Shown: positions 1-7,706, counted from the stretch's first letter. The stretch: 11,336 nucleotides of DNA from a bacterium (GCA_027621615.1 JAQCBC010000014.1:1-11336), one strand, 5' to 3'. The notes: a model not told the origin generated them from the letters alone. Numbers and translations are program-made.

Positions 1-745
1 GTTGGCTGTGGTATTGGTGCAAGACTTGGGCGACATCCAAAATGGAGAATCGTTTTTCAATGGGCATAATAGCAAGCCGTTTTTGCGGATTGGCATGCCC
101 GACGGAAAATGCCAAGTTTAAGGTGATATCACGATCAATCAAATACTGGATGCCTGGAATGATCCCGGATGTTGATACGGTAATTTTTCGTTTGCCAATT
201 CCCATGGCTTTGGGATGATTTAAAATTTCAATGGCAGCCACCACGGCCTGTACGTTCGCCAGCGGTTCTCCCATGCCCATAAATACCAGCCGAGAAATGG
301 GGGTGTCTTGGTCCGCCAAAACAACTTGTCCAACAATTTCATCCACGGTTAAATTGCGGCTCAATCCCATGGTGCCCGTGACACAAAAGCGACACCCAAT
401 ACCGCAGCCACACTGACTGGATACGCATAAGGTATACCCGGTTTTTTCGTTAAGAACCACCGCCTCAACCCGTTGATTATCGTGCAGTTGGACGGCATAC
501 TTGGTGGCAGACTGATCAGCGGCCACTTGTTTGGCCACAATACGCAGCGGATCCACTGTGTAATGTTCATTGAGCCACGCGTGGGTTGCCTTGCCAATAT
601 TGGTCATGCGCGCCAAAGTGGGTGCGTGGTGCTGATAGACCCATTGCAATACTTGGTCACACCGATACCCGGGTTGCCCCGCATCCACAAAGTGTTGGTG
701 TAACGTGTCGGGATGAATCCCCAGAAGCGCTTGTTTGTTTGTCAT
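1..745 (-). CDS. rlmN: 23S rRNA (adenine2503-C2)/tRNA (adenine37-C2) methyltransferase RlmN, C-terminus beyond left edge
   Basis: Radical-SAM enzyme that methylates C2 of A2503 in 23S rRNA and, in many bacteria, A37 of some tRNAs. The first 248 codons are visible, starting at an ATG whose complement is at 743-745. The 4Fe-4S radical-SAM motif CGIGCRFC (C114, C118, C121) follows the TLCVSSQ segment, whose C107 matches the conserved upstream cysteine of the family. GMGEP is at 157-161, with the RlmN-type KRKITVSTSGIIPGI and MPIEKRFS segments after it. The second catalytic cysteine near the C-terminus lies outside the window. The start has no good Shine-Dalgarno sequence. A candidate promoter ends only 14 nt before the ATG, so the leader would be very short. 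An extra cysteine (C112) sits just before the cluster motif. Family assignment is firm. Confidence 0.95.
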   Translation of the reverse strand, partial: MTNKQALLGIHPDTLHQHFVDAGQPGYRCDQVLQWVYQHHAPTLARMTNIGKATHAWLNEHYTVDPLRIVAKQVAADQSATKYAVQLHDNQRVEAVVLNEKTGYTLCVSSQCGCGIGCRFCVTGTMGLSRNLTVDEIVGQVVLADQDTPISRLVFMGMGEPLANVQAVVAAIEILNHPKAMGIGKRKITVSTSGIIPGIQYLIDRDITLNLAFSVGHANPQKRLAIMPIEKRFSILDVAQVLHQYHSQ

Positions 746-759
746 AATCTGATCTAGTT

Positions 760-789
760 AGTATACCAGTGTCTGGGCAGGTTGCCCAA
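760..789 (-). promoter_or_regulatory. candidate sigma70-type promoter for rlmN
   Basis: Read on the minus strand, a -35-like TTGGGC (784-789) is followed after 18 bp by an extended -10, TGGTATACT (hexamer at 760-765). The predicted transcription start, about 7 nt downstream, leaves a leader of only about 7 nt before the rlmN ATG. Seen by eye only; the -35 match is weak. Confidence 0.5.
774..788. repeat. short perfect inverted repeat in the rlmN promoter
   Basis: TGGGCA and TGCCCA are separated by 3 nt (GGT). The element lies in the -35/-10 spacer and overlaps the -35 hexamer of the candidate rlmN promoter. It has no following T-run, so it is not a typical intrinsic terminator; an operator or chance hairpin is possible. 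Confidence 0.4.
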
Positions 790-926
790 GGAGGCGATTA
801 GAGACGATATATAAAATATATTAAAAATCTGGTTATTTAACTCTCTTTGGTGAGCCCCCAATGGTTCGCATGACTGGCTGGCCTAAATTGAATCAGCAAT
901 CATGTATCCATGACTATACCCTGTTT

Positions 927-956
927 TTGATTTTTTTAAACATTTCTTGGTATGAT
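927..956 (+). promoter_or_regulatory. candidate sigma70-type promoter for the SET gene and transporter
   Basis: TTGATT (927-932), an 18 bp spacer, and an extended -10 TGGTATGAT (hexamer 951-956). The -10 hexamer contains the ATG at 952, so that ATG could not be translated from this promoter. Transcription would start near 963, just before a second in-frame ATG at 967. Inferred by eye. Confidence 0.5.
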
Positions 957-1743
957 AAATAGCTCAATGCTCCGAAACGCTCATTTGTGCTATGCCAACA
1001 TTGAACTTGTTAGCTCGGGTCGTGCTTCTGTTTCTGTGGTTGCACGCAAAGCCTTTGTATACGGCGAATTAATTGAATGTGTACCATATACCATTGCCAG
1101 TGGGGAACAGCCCACACGGTACGTTCGGTATTCGGTGTATTATCCACCATTAAATGAATGGATTTGTTTACTTGGATTTGGGAATTATTACACAATTCAT
1201 GAGTCGGCCAATGCTCGACTGGTTTTTTCAACCGGAGATCCCCAACAGCCTGAAAATCAGTATGTGAATATTGTAGCGGATGGCGCCATTGCCTCGGGGG
1301 AATCGATTGTCTTGCCCCCAGTGAGCACCACACAGCCAACACCGCCGAATTTAATGGATTATTACGCCAATATTTATATTGATCAATCGCCATTGGGTGG
1401 CCGTGGGGTATTTGCTAAAAAATCGTTTCAAGAAAATGAAATTATTGAAATTGCTCCATACATTAAAGACAATCACCATAAGACAGGCGCTGGGTTTGGA
1501 CTGAATGTTTTTTCCAGCACAATTGACGGGGACTCCGATGTCTTCGTTATGGGGTATGGGTCGTTGTATAACCATAGTTTTGAACCCAATGTTTACTATG
1601 AATTGTACATGCCGGAGTTGGCCGTGCCGTATGCGCAATTTTATGTATACAAGGCTAAAGCCCCAATTGCAGAGCATCAAGAATGTTGTATTAGTTATGG
1701 TGAGGCGTACTGGAAAGATCGCCAAGACGAATTAAAAAAATAA
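952..1743 (+). CDS. SET-domain protein with tandem SET-like halves (putative protein methyltransferase)
   Basis: SET domains transfer a methyl group from S-adenosylmethionine to lysine side chains. The C-terminal half (about 138-263) is a recognisable SET domain: GGRGVFAKKSF (149-159), the SAM-binding signature NHSFEPN (207-213) and the closing CCISYG with Y249. The N-terminal half (about 17-122) looks like a degenerate copy. VVARKAFVYGELIECVPYTI (29-48) matches residues 153-172 at about 9 of 20 positions, and GFGNYYTIHESANA (75-88) occupies the place of GYGSLYNHSFEPNV (201-214) but lacks the signature residues. The protein has no signal peptide or membrane segment. The target is unknown. The longest ATG frame is given; a candidate -10 box overlaps this ATG, so M6 at 967 may be the true start. 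The gene ends 9 nt before the transporter, which has its own ribosome site, so the two are probably co-transcribed. Confidence 0.8.
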   Translation: MINSSMLRNAHLCYANIELVSSGRASVSVVARKAFVYGELIECVPYTIASGEQPTRYVRYSVYYPPLNEWICLLGFGNYYTIHESANARLVFSTGDPQQPENQYVNIVADGAIASGESIVLPPVSTTQPTPPNLMDYYANIYIDQSPLGGRGVFAKKSFQENEIIEIAPYIKDNHHKTGAGFGLNVFSSTIDGDSDVFVMGYGSLYNHSFEPNVYYELYMPELAVPYAQFYVYKAKAPIAEHQECCISYGEAYWKDRQDELKK

Positions 1744-1752
1744 AGGATTGAA

Positions 1753-3177
1753 ATGAAAACATACTATCAGTTATTTGCGTTGGGTGTTTTGCCGTTGGCT
1801 ATTTGTGTGGGTGTTTCAGGATTATCCAACCCCATTTGTTTGTTTGTTGCATGTTTATGGCTCATGCTGGTGTGGTGGTCTACGGAGGCAGTGCCGTTGG
1901 CGGTTACGGCATTGGTGCCCATTGTGTTGTTCCCGTTGTTGGGCATCATGGATTTGGGTGCGTTGACGCGCAATTACGCCAACCCTATTGTCTTTTTATT
2001 TATGGGTGGGTTTTTTATTGCCAAGTCCTTGGAAGTTTGGGGACTGCATCGCCGAATTGCGTTTATTATTGTTTCAGTTTGCCCGGGATCGCCCCGAGGC
2101 ATTTTGGCCGGCTTTATGCTGGCAACGGCGGGGCTGTCCATGTGGATCTCCAATACCGCTACGACAATTATGATGGTGTCTATTGGTATGTCTGTGGCCA
2201 GTTACTTGTCAGAATTGGCCGATTTGGACGAGTCCGTTGCGGTGCGTATTAACGCAACCTTAATGTTGGGAATTGCCTATTCGGCATCGATCGGGGGCTC
2301 GGCAACATTAATTGGAACCCCGCCCAATTTGTTTTTAGCGACATTTTTGCAAGAACGCTATGGCATCGTGTTGGATATGGCATCCTGGATGCGCTACGGG
2401 ATACCCTATTTGTGCATTATGTTGCCAGTGGCTTGGGGGTATTTGAGTTGGACCATGGGTCCGGTTCGGGCCCAGTCATTTGACGCCATTAAGGGCGTGA
2501 TTCGAGAGCAGCTGGAGCAATTGGGGCGTATTACACCTCAAGAAACGCGCGTGTTAATTATTTTTGTACTGACTGCGTTGGCTTGGGTGGGGCGTCGAAC
2601 CCTTAATCATTGGTTGGGCGGGCCGATTTTATCAGATACAACCATTGCGATGGTGGGTGCCCTGGTGCTGTTTTTATGGCCGGTTGTTGCGCAGGGGAAT
2701 GGCGAAAAAAAACGGACGGCTTTGCTAACGTGGGATCAGGCGCAAACGATCCCGTGGGGTGTTTTGCTGTTGTTTGGTGCTGGATTGAGCATTGCTGCAG
2801 GGGTCTCCGAAACGGGTTTGCAGGCGCTGATTATGAATCAAGTGGCAATGGTGGATCAATGGCCGGTGTGGGCGTTAATTGTGGGCTTGACCATTGCAAC
2901 CTTGGCGATTACTGAAGTCAGTTCAAATTTAGCCTCTGTGGCCATGTTGCTGCCGCTCATTGCAGCTATGGCTATGCAAATTGGTGTGCCCTTGTTGCTG
3001 GTGTGTGTGCCGGTTACGTTGGCTGCCTCAGCGGCATTCATGTTGCCCATATCCACGCCGCCCAACGCTATTATACTGGCTTATCGACCACTGACTATTC
3101 GCATGATGGTTACTCGAGGGGTTGTGCTTAATATTGTGTCAATAATTAGTATTTTGTCTGTTGTGGCCATTATGTGA
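1753..3177 (+). CDS. DASS/SLC13-family sodium:dicarboxylate (divalent anion) symporter
   Basis: Inner-membrane carrier of 474 residues, a usual length for the family, with hydrophobic segments throughout. Members import dicarboxylates such as succinate or malate, or sulfate, with Na+. Hallmarks: WWSTEAVPLAVTALVPIVLF (41-60), the first substrate/Na+ motif SNT (133-135) in MWISNTATTIMM, GGSATLIGTPPN (181-192) and, in the second repeat, TEVSSN (387-392) and LPISTPPNAI (431-440). The second SNT-equivalent reads SNL (391-393). The substrate cannot be fixed from sequence; dicarboxylate is the best guess. A clear ribosome site, AAAGGA at 1742-1747, lies in the 9-nt gap after the SET gene. The Nqr Na+ pump directly downstream would supply the Na+ gradient this carrier uses. 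Confidence 0.9.
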   Translation: MKTYYQLFALGVLPLAICVGVSGLSNPICLFVACLWLMLVWWSTEAVPLAVTALVPIVLFPLLGIMDLGALTRNYANPIVFLFMGGFFIAKSLEVWGLHRRIAFIIVSVCPGSPRGILAGFMLATAGLSMWISNTATTIMMVSIGMSVASYLSELADLDESVAVRINATLMLGIAYSASIGGSATLIGTPPNLFLATFLQERYGIVLDMASWMRYGIPYLCIMLPVAWGYLSWTMGPVRAQSFDAIKGVIREQLEQLGRITPQETRVLIIFVLTALAWVGRRTLNHWLGGPILSDTTIAMVGALVLFLWPVVAQGNGEKKRTALLTWDQAQTIPWGVLLLFGAGLSIAAGVSETGLQALIMNQVAMVDQWPVWALIVGLTIATLAITEVSSNLASVAMLLPLIAAMAMQIGVPLLLVCVPVTLAASAAFMLPISTPPNAIILAYRPLTIRMMVTRGVVLNIVSIISILSVVAIM

Positions 3178-3206
3178 TTGCCGAAGTCGTTTGTTTTTGA
3201 TACAAT
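3178..3206 (+). promoter_or_regulatory. candidate promoter of the nqr operon
   Basis: TTGCCG (3178-3183), a 17 bp spacer, and an extended -10 TGATACAAT (hexamer 3201-3206), starting immediately after the transporter stop codon. It would give a leader of about 45 nt before nqrA. A TATACT at 3209-3214 is an alternative -10, but it has no matching -35. No terminator is visible upstream, so readthrough from the transporter is possible. Confidence 0.45.
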
Positions 3207-3256
3207 TTTATACTTAATTAAGAGGCATTAGTGAAAAATAATAGAGAGTAGTAATT

Positions 3257-4615
3257 ATGACAACAAGTATTTGCAAAGAAATAGAAGTCCCCAATCACTA
3301 CTCACTCGCGCTTGCGGGTATTCCCAGTGATGGTATTCGAGACTTAGATCCTCCCAAACAGTGTGTTTTGTGTCCATCGGCTATTCCATTTTCGAAGCCT
3401 AAATTGGCAGTTAAAGAGGGTGATGCTGTTCAAAAAGGTGCAGTCTTGTTTTATGATAAAGCCCGCCCAACTATTCGGTACATGGCTCCTGTTTCTGGCT
3501 ATGTGAGTGCGATTGAATACGGCCCTCGACGCGTGATTGATGCGATTCGCATTGATGTGAATGACAGCCTGGGTGTTGTTGAGAACCCGGCGCATACGGA
3601 AGCGTCAATTCAAGAGCTAGATCGCGACATGATTGTTTCGCTGTTGGAGACGGGCGGATTGTGGCGAACCCTTAAGGCATTGCCCTTTCGAGCCATTGCG
3701 TCGTCATCGGTGGTGCCGCCATCTATTATTGTTGCGCTGGGAGACAACGAGCCTCACAGCCCGTCAGCTTCGAGTGTTTTAGCCGGTCGTGATGCTGAAA
3801 TTCGAGCGGGGATTCTAGCGTTAAAAAAGCTAGCGCCCACCGTGCATGTGGTGGCCCATCGGTCGGATACCAGCACGCAGCATATGCTGTCAGATCTCAT
3901 CACCGTTCACGCCGATGGGGATTTTCCATCGTTGGACCCGGGTGTTATTTTGCATGGTATTAAACAAACATCGGACGATAATTCAGCATGGTATGTCCAG
4001 TATCAAGATGTGATTCGCATGGGTCAGTTGTTGTTAACCGGAGAGTATCCATCTGAGATTGTTGCGGTTATTTCGGGGCCACTCGTCAAAAAGCCCGAGC
4101 ATATTCGCACCATTGAAGGGGTTCCATACAAGCATGCGTTGGCGCAGTTGCCGTCAGCGAATGCCCGGTACCTGTCTGGGGGGGTGTATACCGGTCGGTT
4201 GAGTACTCGGGAAGGGTCGTTGAGTTACAGCGAATATGCGGTTCATGTGCTGTCTGAGCGCTACGAGCGAGAATTGCTGCACTTTTTTATGCCGGGTGCG
4301 CAAAAGCCCAGTTACTTTCGCACCTTTGTATCGGCGTTATTGCCTAAAAAACAATCCGAAGCGTCGGCCAATTTGAATGGGGGGGTTCGAGCGTGTATTG
4401 CGTGCAGCGCTTGCCCAGATGTTTGTCCGGTGGGTATTTTGCCCCAGTTTTTAGCCAAGGCGTTGTACAACAACGACATTGAAGGAGCGCTAGACTTAGG
4501 GCTTTTGGATTGTGCAGAGTGTGGGCTGTGCTCGCATATTTGTCCATCAAAAATTGAATTAACGGCCATATTTAAAGAGGCTAAACAACGATTGTATAAG
4601 GAATCCATGGTATGA
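3257..4615 (+). CDS. nqrA: Na+-translocating NADH:quinone reductase subunit A, with two RnfC-like 4Fe-4S motifs
   Basis: Cytoplasmic-side subunit of the Na+-pumping NADH:quinone oxidoreductase, associated with quinone binding at the NqrB interface. The family is clear along its length: the barrel-sandwich region with SKPKLAVKEGDAVQKGAVLF (46-65) and MAPVSGYV, then GGLWRTLKALPF, YQDVIRMGQLLLTGEYPSEI and SGPLVKKPEHIRTIEG, with operon position first. At 452 residues it has the normal length. The oddity is the C-terminus: CIACSACPDVCP (C380, C383, C386, C390) and CAECGLCSHICP (C419, C422, C425, C429) are two perfect CX2CX2CX3CP ferredoxin motifs, spaced as in RnfC. NqrA as usually described has only a degenerate remnant here and no Fe-S cluster. 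A further CVLC pair sits at C36/C39. The RnfC glycine-rich GGAGFPT site is not seen, so this is NqrA rather than RnfC. Ribosome site weak (GAGAG at 3244-3248). The stop overlaps the nqrB start (ATGA). Confidence 0.93.
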   Translation: MTTSICKEIEVPNHYSLALAGIPSDGIRDLDPPKQCVLCPSAIPFSKPKLAVKEGDAVQKGAVLFYDKARPTIRYMAPVSGYVSAIEYGPRRVIDAIRIDVNDSLGVVENPAHTEASIQELDRDMIVSLLETGGLWRTLKALPFRAIASSSVVPPSIIVALGDNEPHSPSASSVLAGRDAEIRAGILALKKLAPTVHVVAHRSDTSTQHMLSDLITVHADGDFPSLDPGVILHGIKQTSDDNSAWYVQYQDVIRMGQLLLTGEYPSEIVAVISGPLVKKPEHIRTIEGVPYKHALAQLPSANARYLSGGVYTGRLSTREGSLSYSEYAVHVLSERYERELLHFFMPGAQKPSYFRTFVSALLPKKQSEASANLNGGVRACIACSACPDVCPVGILPQFLAKALYNNDIEGALDLGLLDCAECGLCSHICPSKIELTAIFKEAKQRLYKESMV

Positions 4616-5796
4616 AGAAGTATATAGAAAGCCTGTTTCATAGTCTTGAGCAGCATGTAAAACCGGGCAAAAAGTATTCAAAATTGTACCCATTGTTTGA
4701 AGCGTTTGAAAGCTTTGCGTTGTCTGTTCGAACGGTTACGCAAAAAGCCCCGTTTATTCGGGATTTCATTGATACAAAGCGATACATGAACTTGGTTATT
4801 TTATCGATGTTGCCGTGTTTGATATTTGGTATTTTTAATGTGGGGTACCAATCGCATCTAGCAGCTGGGCTTCCATTGGATATCGTGTCCATTATGATCG
4901 TTGGGATTATGCGGGTGATTCCCTTGTTAATTATTTCCTATGGTGTGGGCCTGGGTTGGGAGTTTTTGAGTGCAATTATTCGCGGGCATGAAGTGTCTGA
5001 AGGTTATTTGGTCAGCGCCATGTTGATTGTTTTAACGTTGCCCCCGACAATTCCCTTGTGGCAGGCGGCAGTCGGGGTGACCTTTGGTGTTATTGTGGGG
5101 AAAGAAGTGTTTGGAGGCAGTGGCCGAAATTTTTTAAACCCGGCCTTGACCACGCGGGCATTCTTGTTTTTCTCTTTTCCAGCTCAGTTAAGCGGGGACA
5201 CCGTTTGGACGTACTTGATGGTTGGGAAAGATCAATTGATTGATGGGTACAGTGGGGCGACGGCATTGGCCGTTGCTGCCAGTGCCACTGGGTCGGTCAC
5301 GGATGCGCTAGTGACCAGCGGGTTTACCTTGGCTCAGCTATTTTTTGGCTTGGTTCCAGGGAGTATCGGTGAGACATCAACCCTATTGGTGTTGGTGGGA
5401 GCTGCCTTTTTGCTGCTCACGGGTGTCGCCAGTTGGCGAACCATGCTGGGCAGTGTCATTGGCTTGGTAACCATGAGTAGTTTATTGGTCGTTTTCTCAA
5501 CAGAAACGACCGTGCCATTTTTAAGTCTGCCCCCGCATTGGCACATGGTTATGGGGAGTTTTGCCTTTGGGACGGTTTATATGGCGACGGATCCAGTATC
5601 GTCGCCCAGTTTGCATGCGTCCAAGTGGATTTATGGCATTATGATTGGTGTGTTGACGGTGATTATTCGCTGTATAAACCCAGCTTATCCGGAAGGTGTT
5701 ATGTTGGCTATTTTATTAATGAATGTATTTGCGCCTGCGCTGGATCATATTTTCTTGCAACGGCATATCAAAGGACGGATTCCCAATGTCATCTAA
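4612..5796 (+). CDS. nqrB: Na+-translocating NADH:quinone reductase subunit B
   Basis: Main membrane subunit of Nqr, homologous to RnfD. It holds a covalent FMN and, in characterised complexes, riboflavin, and contributes to the Na+ channel and quinone site. 394 residues, slightly shorter than the roughly 410 usual for the family, with a hydrophilic N-terminus (1-56) followed by many membrane segments. The flavinylation motif GYSGATAL is intact; Thr217 in SGAT is the expected FMN attachment site for ApbE. Other family segments are GGSGRNFLNPALTTRAFLFF (near 169-188), FGTVYMATDPVSSP and YPEGVMLAILLMN near the C-terminus. Its start overlaps the nqrA stop by 4 nt (ATGA), implying translational coupling, and its end overlaps nqrC by 11 nt. 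Confidence 0.96.
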   Translation: MKKYIESLFHSLEQHVKPGKKYSKLYPLFEAFESFALSVRTVTQKAPFIRDFIDTKRYMNLVILSMLPCLIFGIFNVGYQSHLAAGLPLDIVSIMIVGIMRVIPLLIISYGVGLGWEFLSAIIRGHEVSEGYLVSAMLIVLTLPPTIPLWQAAVGVTFGVIVGKEVFGGSGRNFLNPALTTRAFLFFSFPAQLSGDTVWTYLMVGKDQLIDGYSGATALAVAASATGSVTDALVTSGFTLAQLFFGLVPGSIGETSTLLVLVGAAFLLLTGVASWRTMLGSVIGLVTMSSLLVVFSTETTVPFLSLPPHWHMVMGSFAFGTVYMATDPVSSPSLHASKWIYGIMIGVLTVIIRCINPAYPEGVMLAILLMNVFAPALDHIFLQRHIKGRIPNVI

Positions 5797-6478
5797 TATT
5801 AAATCATTTATCTTTGCATTTGTAATGTGTTGTGTCGTGGGTCTTTTGCTAACCTTAGCGGCTGAAGGGCTTAAGCCGTTGCAAGCCCGAAATATGTTGG
5901 TTGACCAACAAAAAAATATTTTGCGAGCCTTAGGGATCATGCAGTCAACAGACAAGTGGAGCAAAGACCAGGTGCTATCGGTGTATACCAACACGGTTGA
6001 ATCTATTTATGTGGATGCCGCGGGTTCCTTGGTTGAGCAACCCAGTGATGCGGATTTGCCCATGTATGTGATTCGAGAGGGAGATTCTATTCAGCGCTAT
6101 GCAATTCCGTTTAAAGCATATGGGCTTTGGAGCTGGATACATGGCTACATTGCCTTGGATGGGGATGCTAGCACGGTTGTTGGTATGTCTGTGTATAAGC
6201 ATGCGGAGACTCCTGGCTTGGGGGGTGAGTGCGATAAGCCTTGGTTTTTGAACCAGTTTGTTGATAAAAAGATTCGAAAGCCAAACGGTCAGTTGGTATC
6301 CGTTGGCGTTGTTAAGGGCAAAGTGGTGGATACTATCGCGTCTGATCAGCAGGCCTATTACGTGGACGGCATGAGTGGGGCCACGATTACAGGCGTTGGT
6401 ATTGAGCGAGATTTACGCACAACACTGCAACAGTATGAAGGGTTTGCGAGTGCATTATTGAAGGAAAAACAATCATGA
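5786..6478 (+). CDS. nqrC: Na+-translocating NADH:quinone reductase subunit C
   Basis: Nqr subunit with one N-terminal membrane helix and a domain carrying covalent FMN; homologous to RnfG. The frame is open from an ATG at 5723, but the start at 5786 is preferred: it follows AAGGA (5771-5775) at a good distance and gives the family-like N-terminus MSSNIKSFIFAFVMCCVVGL directly leading into the membrane helix. The result is 230 residues. The FMN motif DGMSGATITG has Thr200 as the expected attachment residue, and HAETPGLGGECDKPWF matches the conserved ETPGLG segment of the family. The gene overlaps the nqrB end by 11 nt and the nqrD start by 4 nt (ATGA). Confidence 0.95.
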   Translation: MSSNIKSFIFAFVMCCVVGLLLTLAAEGLKPLQARNMLVDQQKNILRALGIMQSTDKWSKDQVLSVYTNTVESIYVDAAGSLVEQPSDADLPMYVIREGDSIQRYAIPFKAYGLWSWIHGYIALDGDASTVVGMSVYKHAETPGLGGECDKPWFLNQFVDKKIRKPNGQLVSVGVVKGKVVDTIASDQQAYYVDGMSGATITGVGIERDLRTTLQQYEGFASALLKEKQS

Positions 6479-7092
6479 AGATATCCAAAACCGCTGCGTA
6501 TAAAACATTTACAGCCCCATTAGTATCGGCCAACCCAATTGCTGTGGCCGTTTTGGGGATTTGTTCAGCTTTAGCTGTTACCACCCAGGTCTTGCCATCG
6601 ATTGTGATGATGTTGGCGATGACGTTTGTATTGGCATCGTCCAACGTGGTCATTTCATTGCTTAGAAATTATATTCCCAAAAACATTCGTATCATTGTTG
6701 AGTTGGTTGTGATTGCGTCTCTCGTTATCTTGGCGGATCAGTTGCTCAAAGCGTTCTTGTATGATGTGAGTAAGCAATTATCCGTATTTGTGTCTCTTAT
6801 TGTAACCAATTGTATTATTATGGGGCGTGCTGAAGCCTTTGCTTTGGGCAACGGCCCTTGGCTATCGTTTTGGGATGGTCTGGGTAATGGCCTTGGATAT
6901 GGCTACATCTTGGTTGTTGTATCGGCATTTCGAGAGCTTTTGGGCGCTGGCACGTTATTGGGGTTTCAAATTGTTCCCGACGCTGCGTATGCCGCTGGCT
7001 ATGTGGATATGGGCTTGATGGTCTTGGCACCGGGGGTCTTTATTACAATTGGATTGTTGGTGTGGTTACAAAATAAGTGGACGGGTCGTTAG
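6475..7092 (+). CDS. nqrD: Na+-translocating NADH:quinone reductase subunit D
   Basis: Polytopic membrane subunit of Nqr, homologous to RnfE. With NqrE it forms a pseudo-symmetric pair that binds a 2Fe-2S cluster within the membrane. 205 residues with about six hydrophobic segments. Cluster-ligand cysteines are present in both conserved contexts: C30 in [10 protein letters not shown] and C113 in [14 protein letters not shown]. The conserved [12 protein letters not shown] segment is also seen. The start overlaps the nqrC stop (ATGA). The stop lies 2 nt before the preferred nqrE start. Confidence 0.96.
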   Translation: MKISKTAAYKTFTAPLVSANPIAVAVLGICSALAVTTQVLPSIVMMLAMTFVLASSNVVISLLRNYIPKNIRIIVELVVIASLVILADQLLKAFLYDVSKQLSVFVSLIVTNCIIMGRAEAFALGNGPWLSFWDGLGNGLGYGYILVVVSAFRELLGAGTLLGFQIVPDAAYAAGYVDMGLMVLAPGVFITIGLLVWLQNKWTGR

Positions 7093-7094
7093 GT

Positions 7095-7706
7095 ATGGAA
7101 GCATTAATTAGTTTATTTATCGAATCAGTTTTTATTAACAATATTTTATTGGCGTTGTTTTTGGGCATGTGCACGTTTTTAGCCTGTTCAAAAAATATTT
7201 TTACGGCCCATAAATTGGGGCTTGCGGTTATCTTTGTCTTGAGTATTACAGTACCGACCAACTGGTTAATCAACCACTTTTTATTATCGCCAGGGGCATT
7301 GGCTTGGATGGGATTTCCCACGGTTGATTTAAGCTTTTTGCATTTGGTTGTCTTTATTGCAACCATTGCGGCCATGGTTCAAATTGTGGAAATGGTGATG
7401 GAGCGATACGATCCGGCGTTGCATAGCTCTTTGGGGATATTCTTGCCGTTGATTGCCGTAAACTGTGCCATTTTAGGAACCTCGTTGTTTATGCGTGAGC
7501 GTCAGTATAACTTTTCGGAGTCGGTTGTTTTTGGCTTGGGGTCTGGCATCGGATGGTATTTGGCGATTGTGGCTATGGCTGCTGTGCTTCAAAAACTGCG
7601 CTACGCTGACTTGCCGAAGGGATTGGACGGATTTGCCATTAATATGATTACGACTGGTTTAATAGCAATGGCCTTTATGGCATTTGCGGGGATAAAATTA
7701 TCATGA
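7095..7706 (+). CDS. nqrE: Na+-translocating NADH:quinone reductase subunit E
   Basis: Membrane partner of NqrD, homologous to RnfA, completing the intramembrane 2Fe-2S site. The reading frame also has an ATG at 7077 inside nqrD, but the start at 7095 gives [16 protein letters not shown], which matches the usual NqrE N-terminus, and a length of 203 residues. With this start the ligand cysteines are C26 in [11 protein letters not shown] and C124 in [10 protein letters not shown]. Six hydrophobic segments are apparent. The stop overlaps the nqrF start by 4 nt (ATGA). No strong ribosome site is visible, which fits coupling to nqrD translation. Confidence 0.95.
   Translation: MEALISLFIESVFINNILLALFLGMCTFLACSKNIFTAHKLGLAVIFVLSITVPTNWLINHFLLSPGALAWMGFPTVDLSFLHLVVFIATIAAMVQIVEMVMERYDPALHSSLGIFLPLIAVNCAILGTSLFMRERQYNFSESVVFGLGSGIGWYLAIVAMAAVLQKLRYADLPKGLDGFAINMITTGLIAMAFMAFAGIKLS

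Noticed and set aside
361..703. Open frames on both strands within rlmN
   Set aside because: They overlap the clearly recognisable rlmN frame and show no family motif of their own.
746..951. Possible small gene or riboswitch in the rlmN/SET intergenic region
   Set aside because: I see AT-rich sequence with two divergent candidate promoters and a short palindrome, but no open frame with a ribosome site and no known riboswitch core.
1010..1725. Two minus-strand open frames (1010-1393 and 1351-1725) opposite the SET gene
   Set aside because: Low-complexity translations without motifs or ribosome sites; the plus-strand SET signatures explain the region.
1775..2915. Alternate-frame open frames within the transporter, up to 149 codons
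   Set aside because: Shadows of a gene with complete DASS motifs; their translations are rich in Cys, Trp and Gly without any family pattern.
3257..4615. Reading this gene as rnfC rather than nqrA because of the ferredoxin motifs
   Set aside because: The gene heads a complete nqrBCDEF set, its first 370 residues follow NqrA motifs, and the RnfC glycine-rich nucleotide site is missing.
5723..5785. Earlier in-frame start for nqrC at 5723
   Set aside because: It would add 21 residues inside the nqrB coding region and lacks the AAGGA site that precedes 5786; the family N-terminus starts at 5786.
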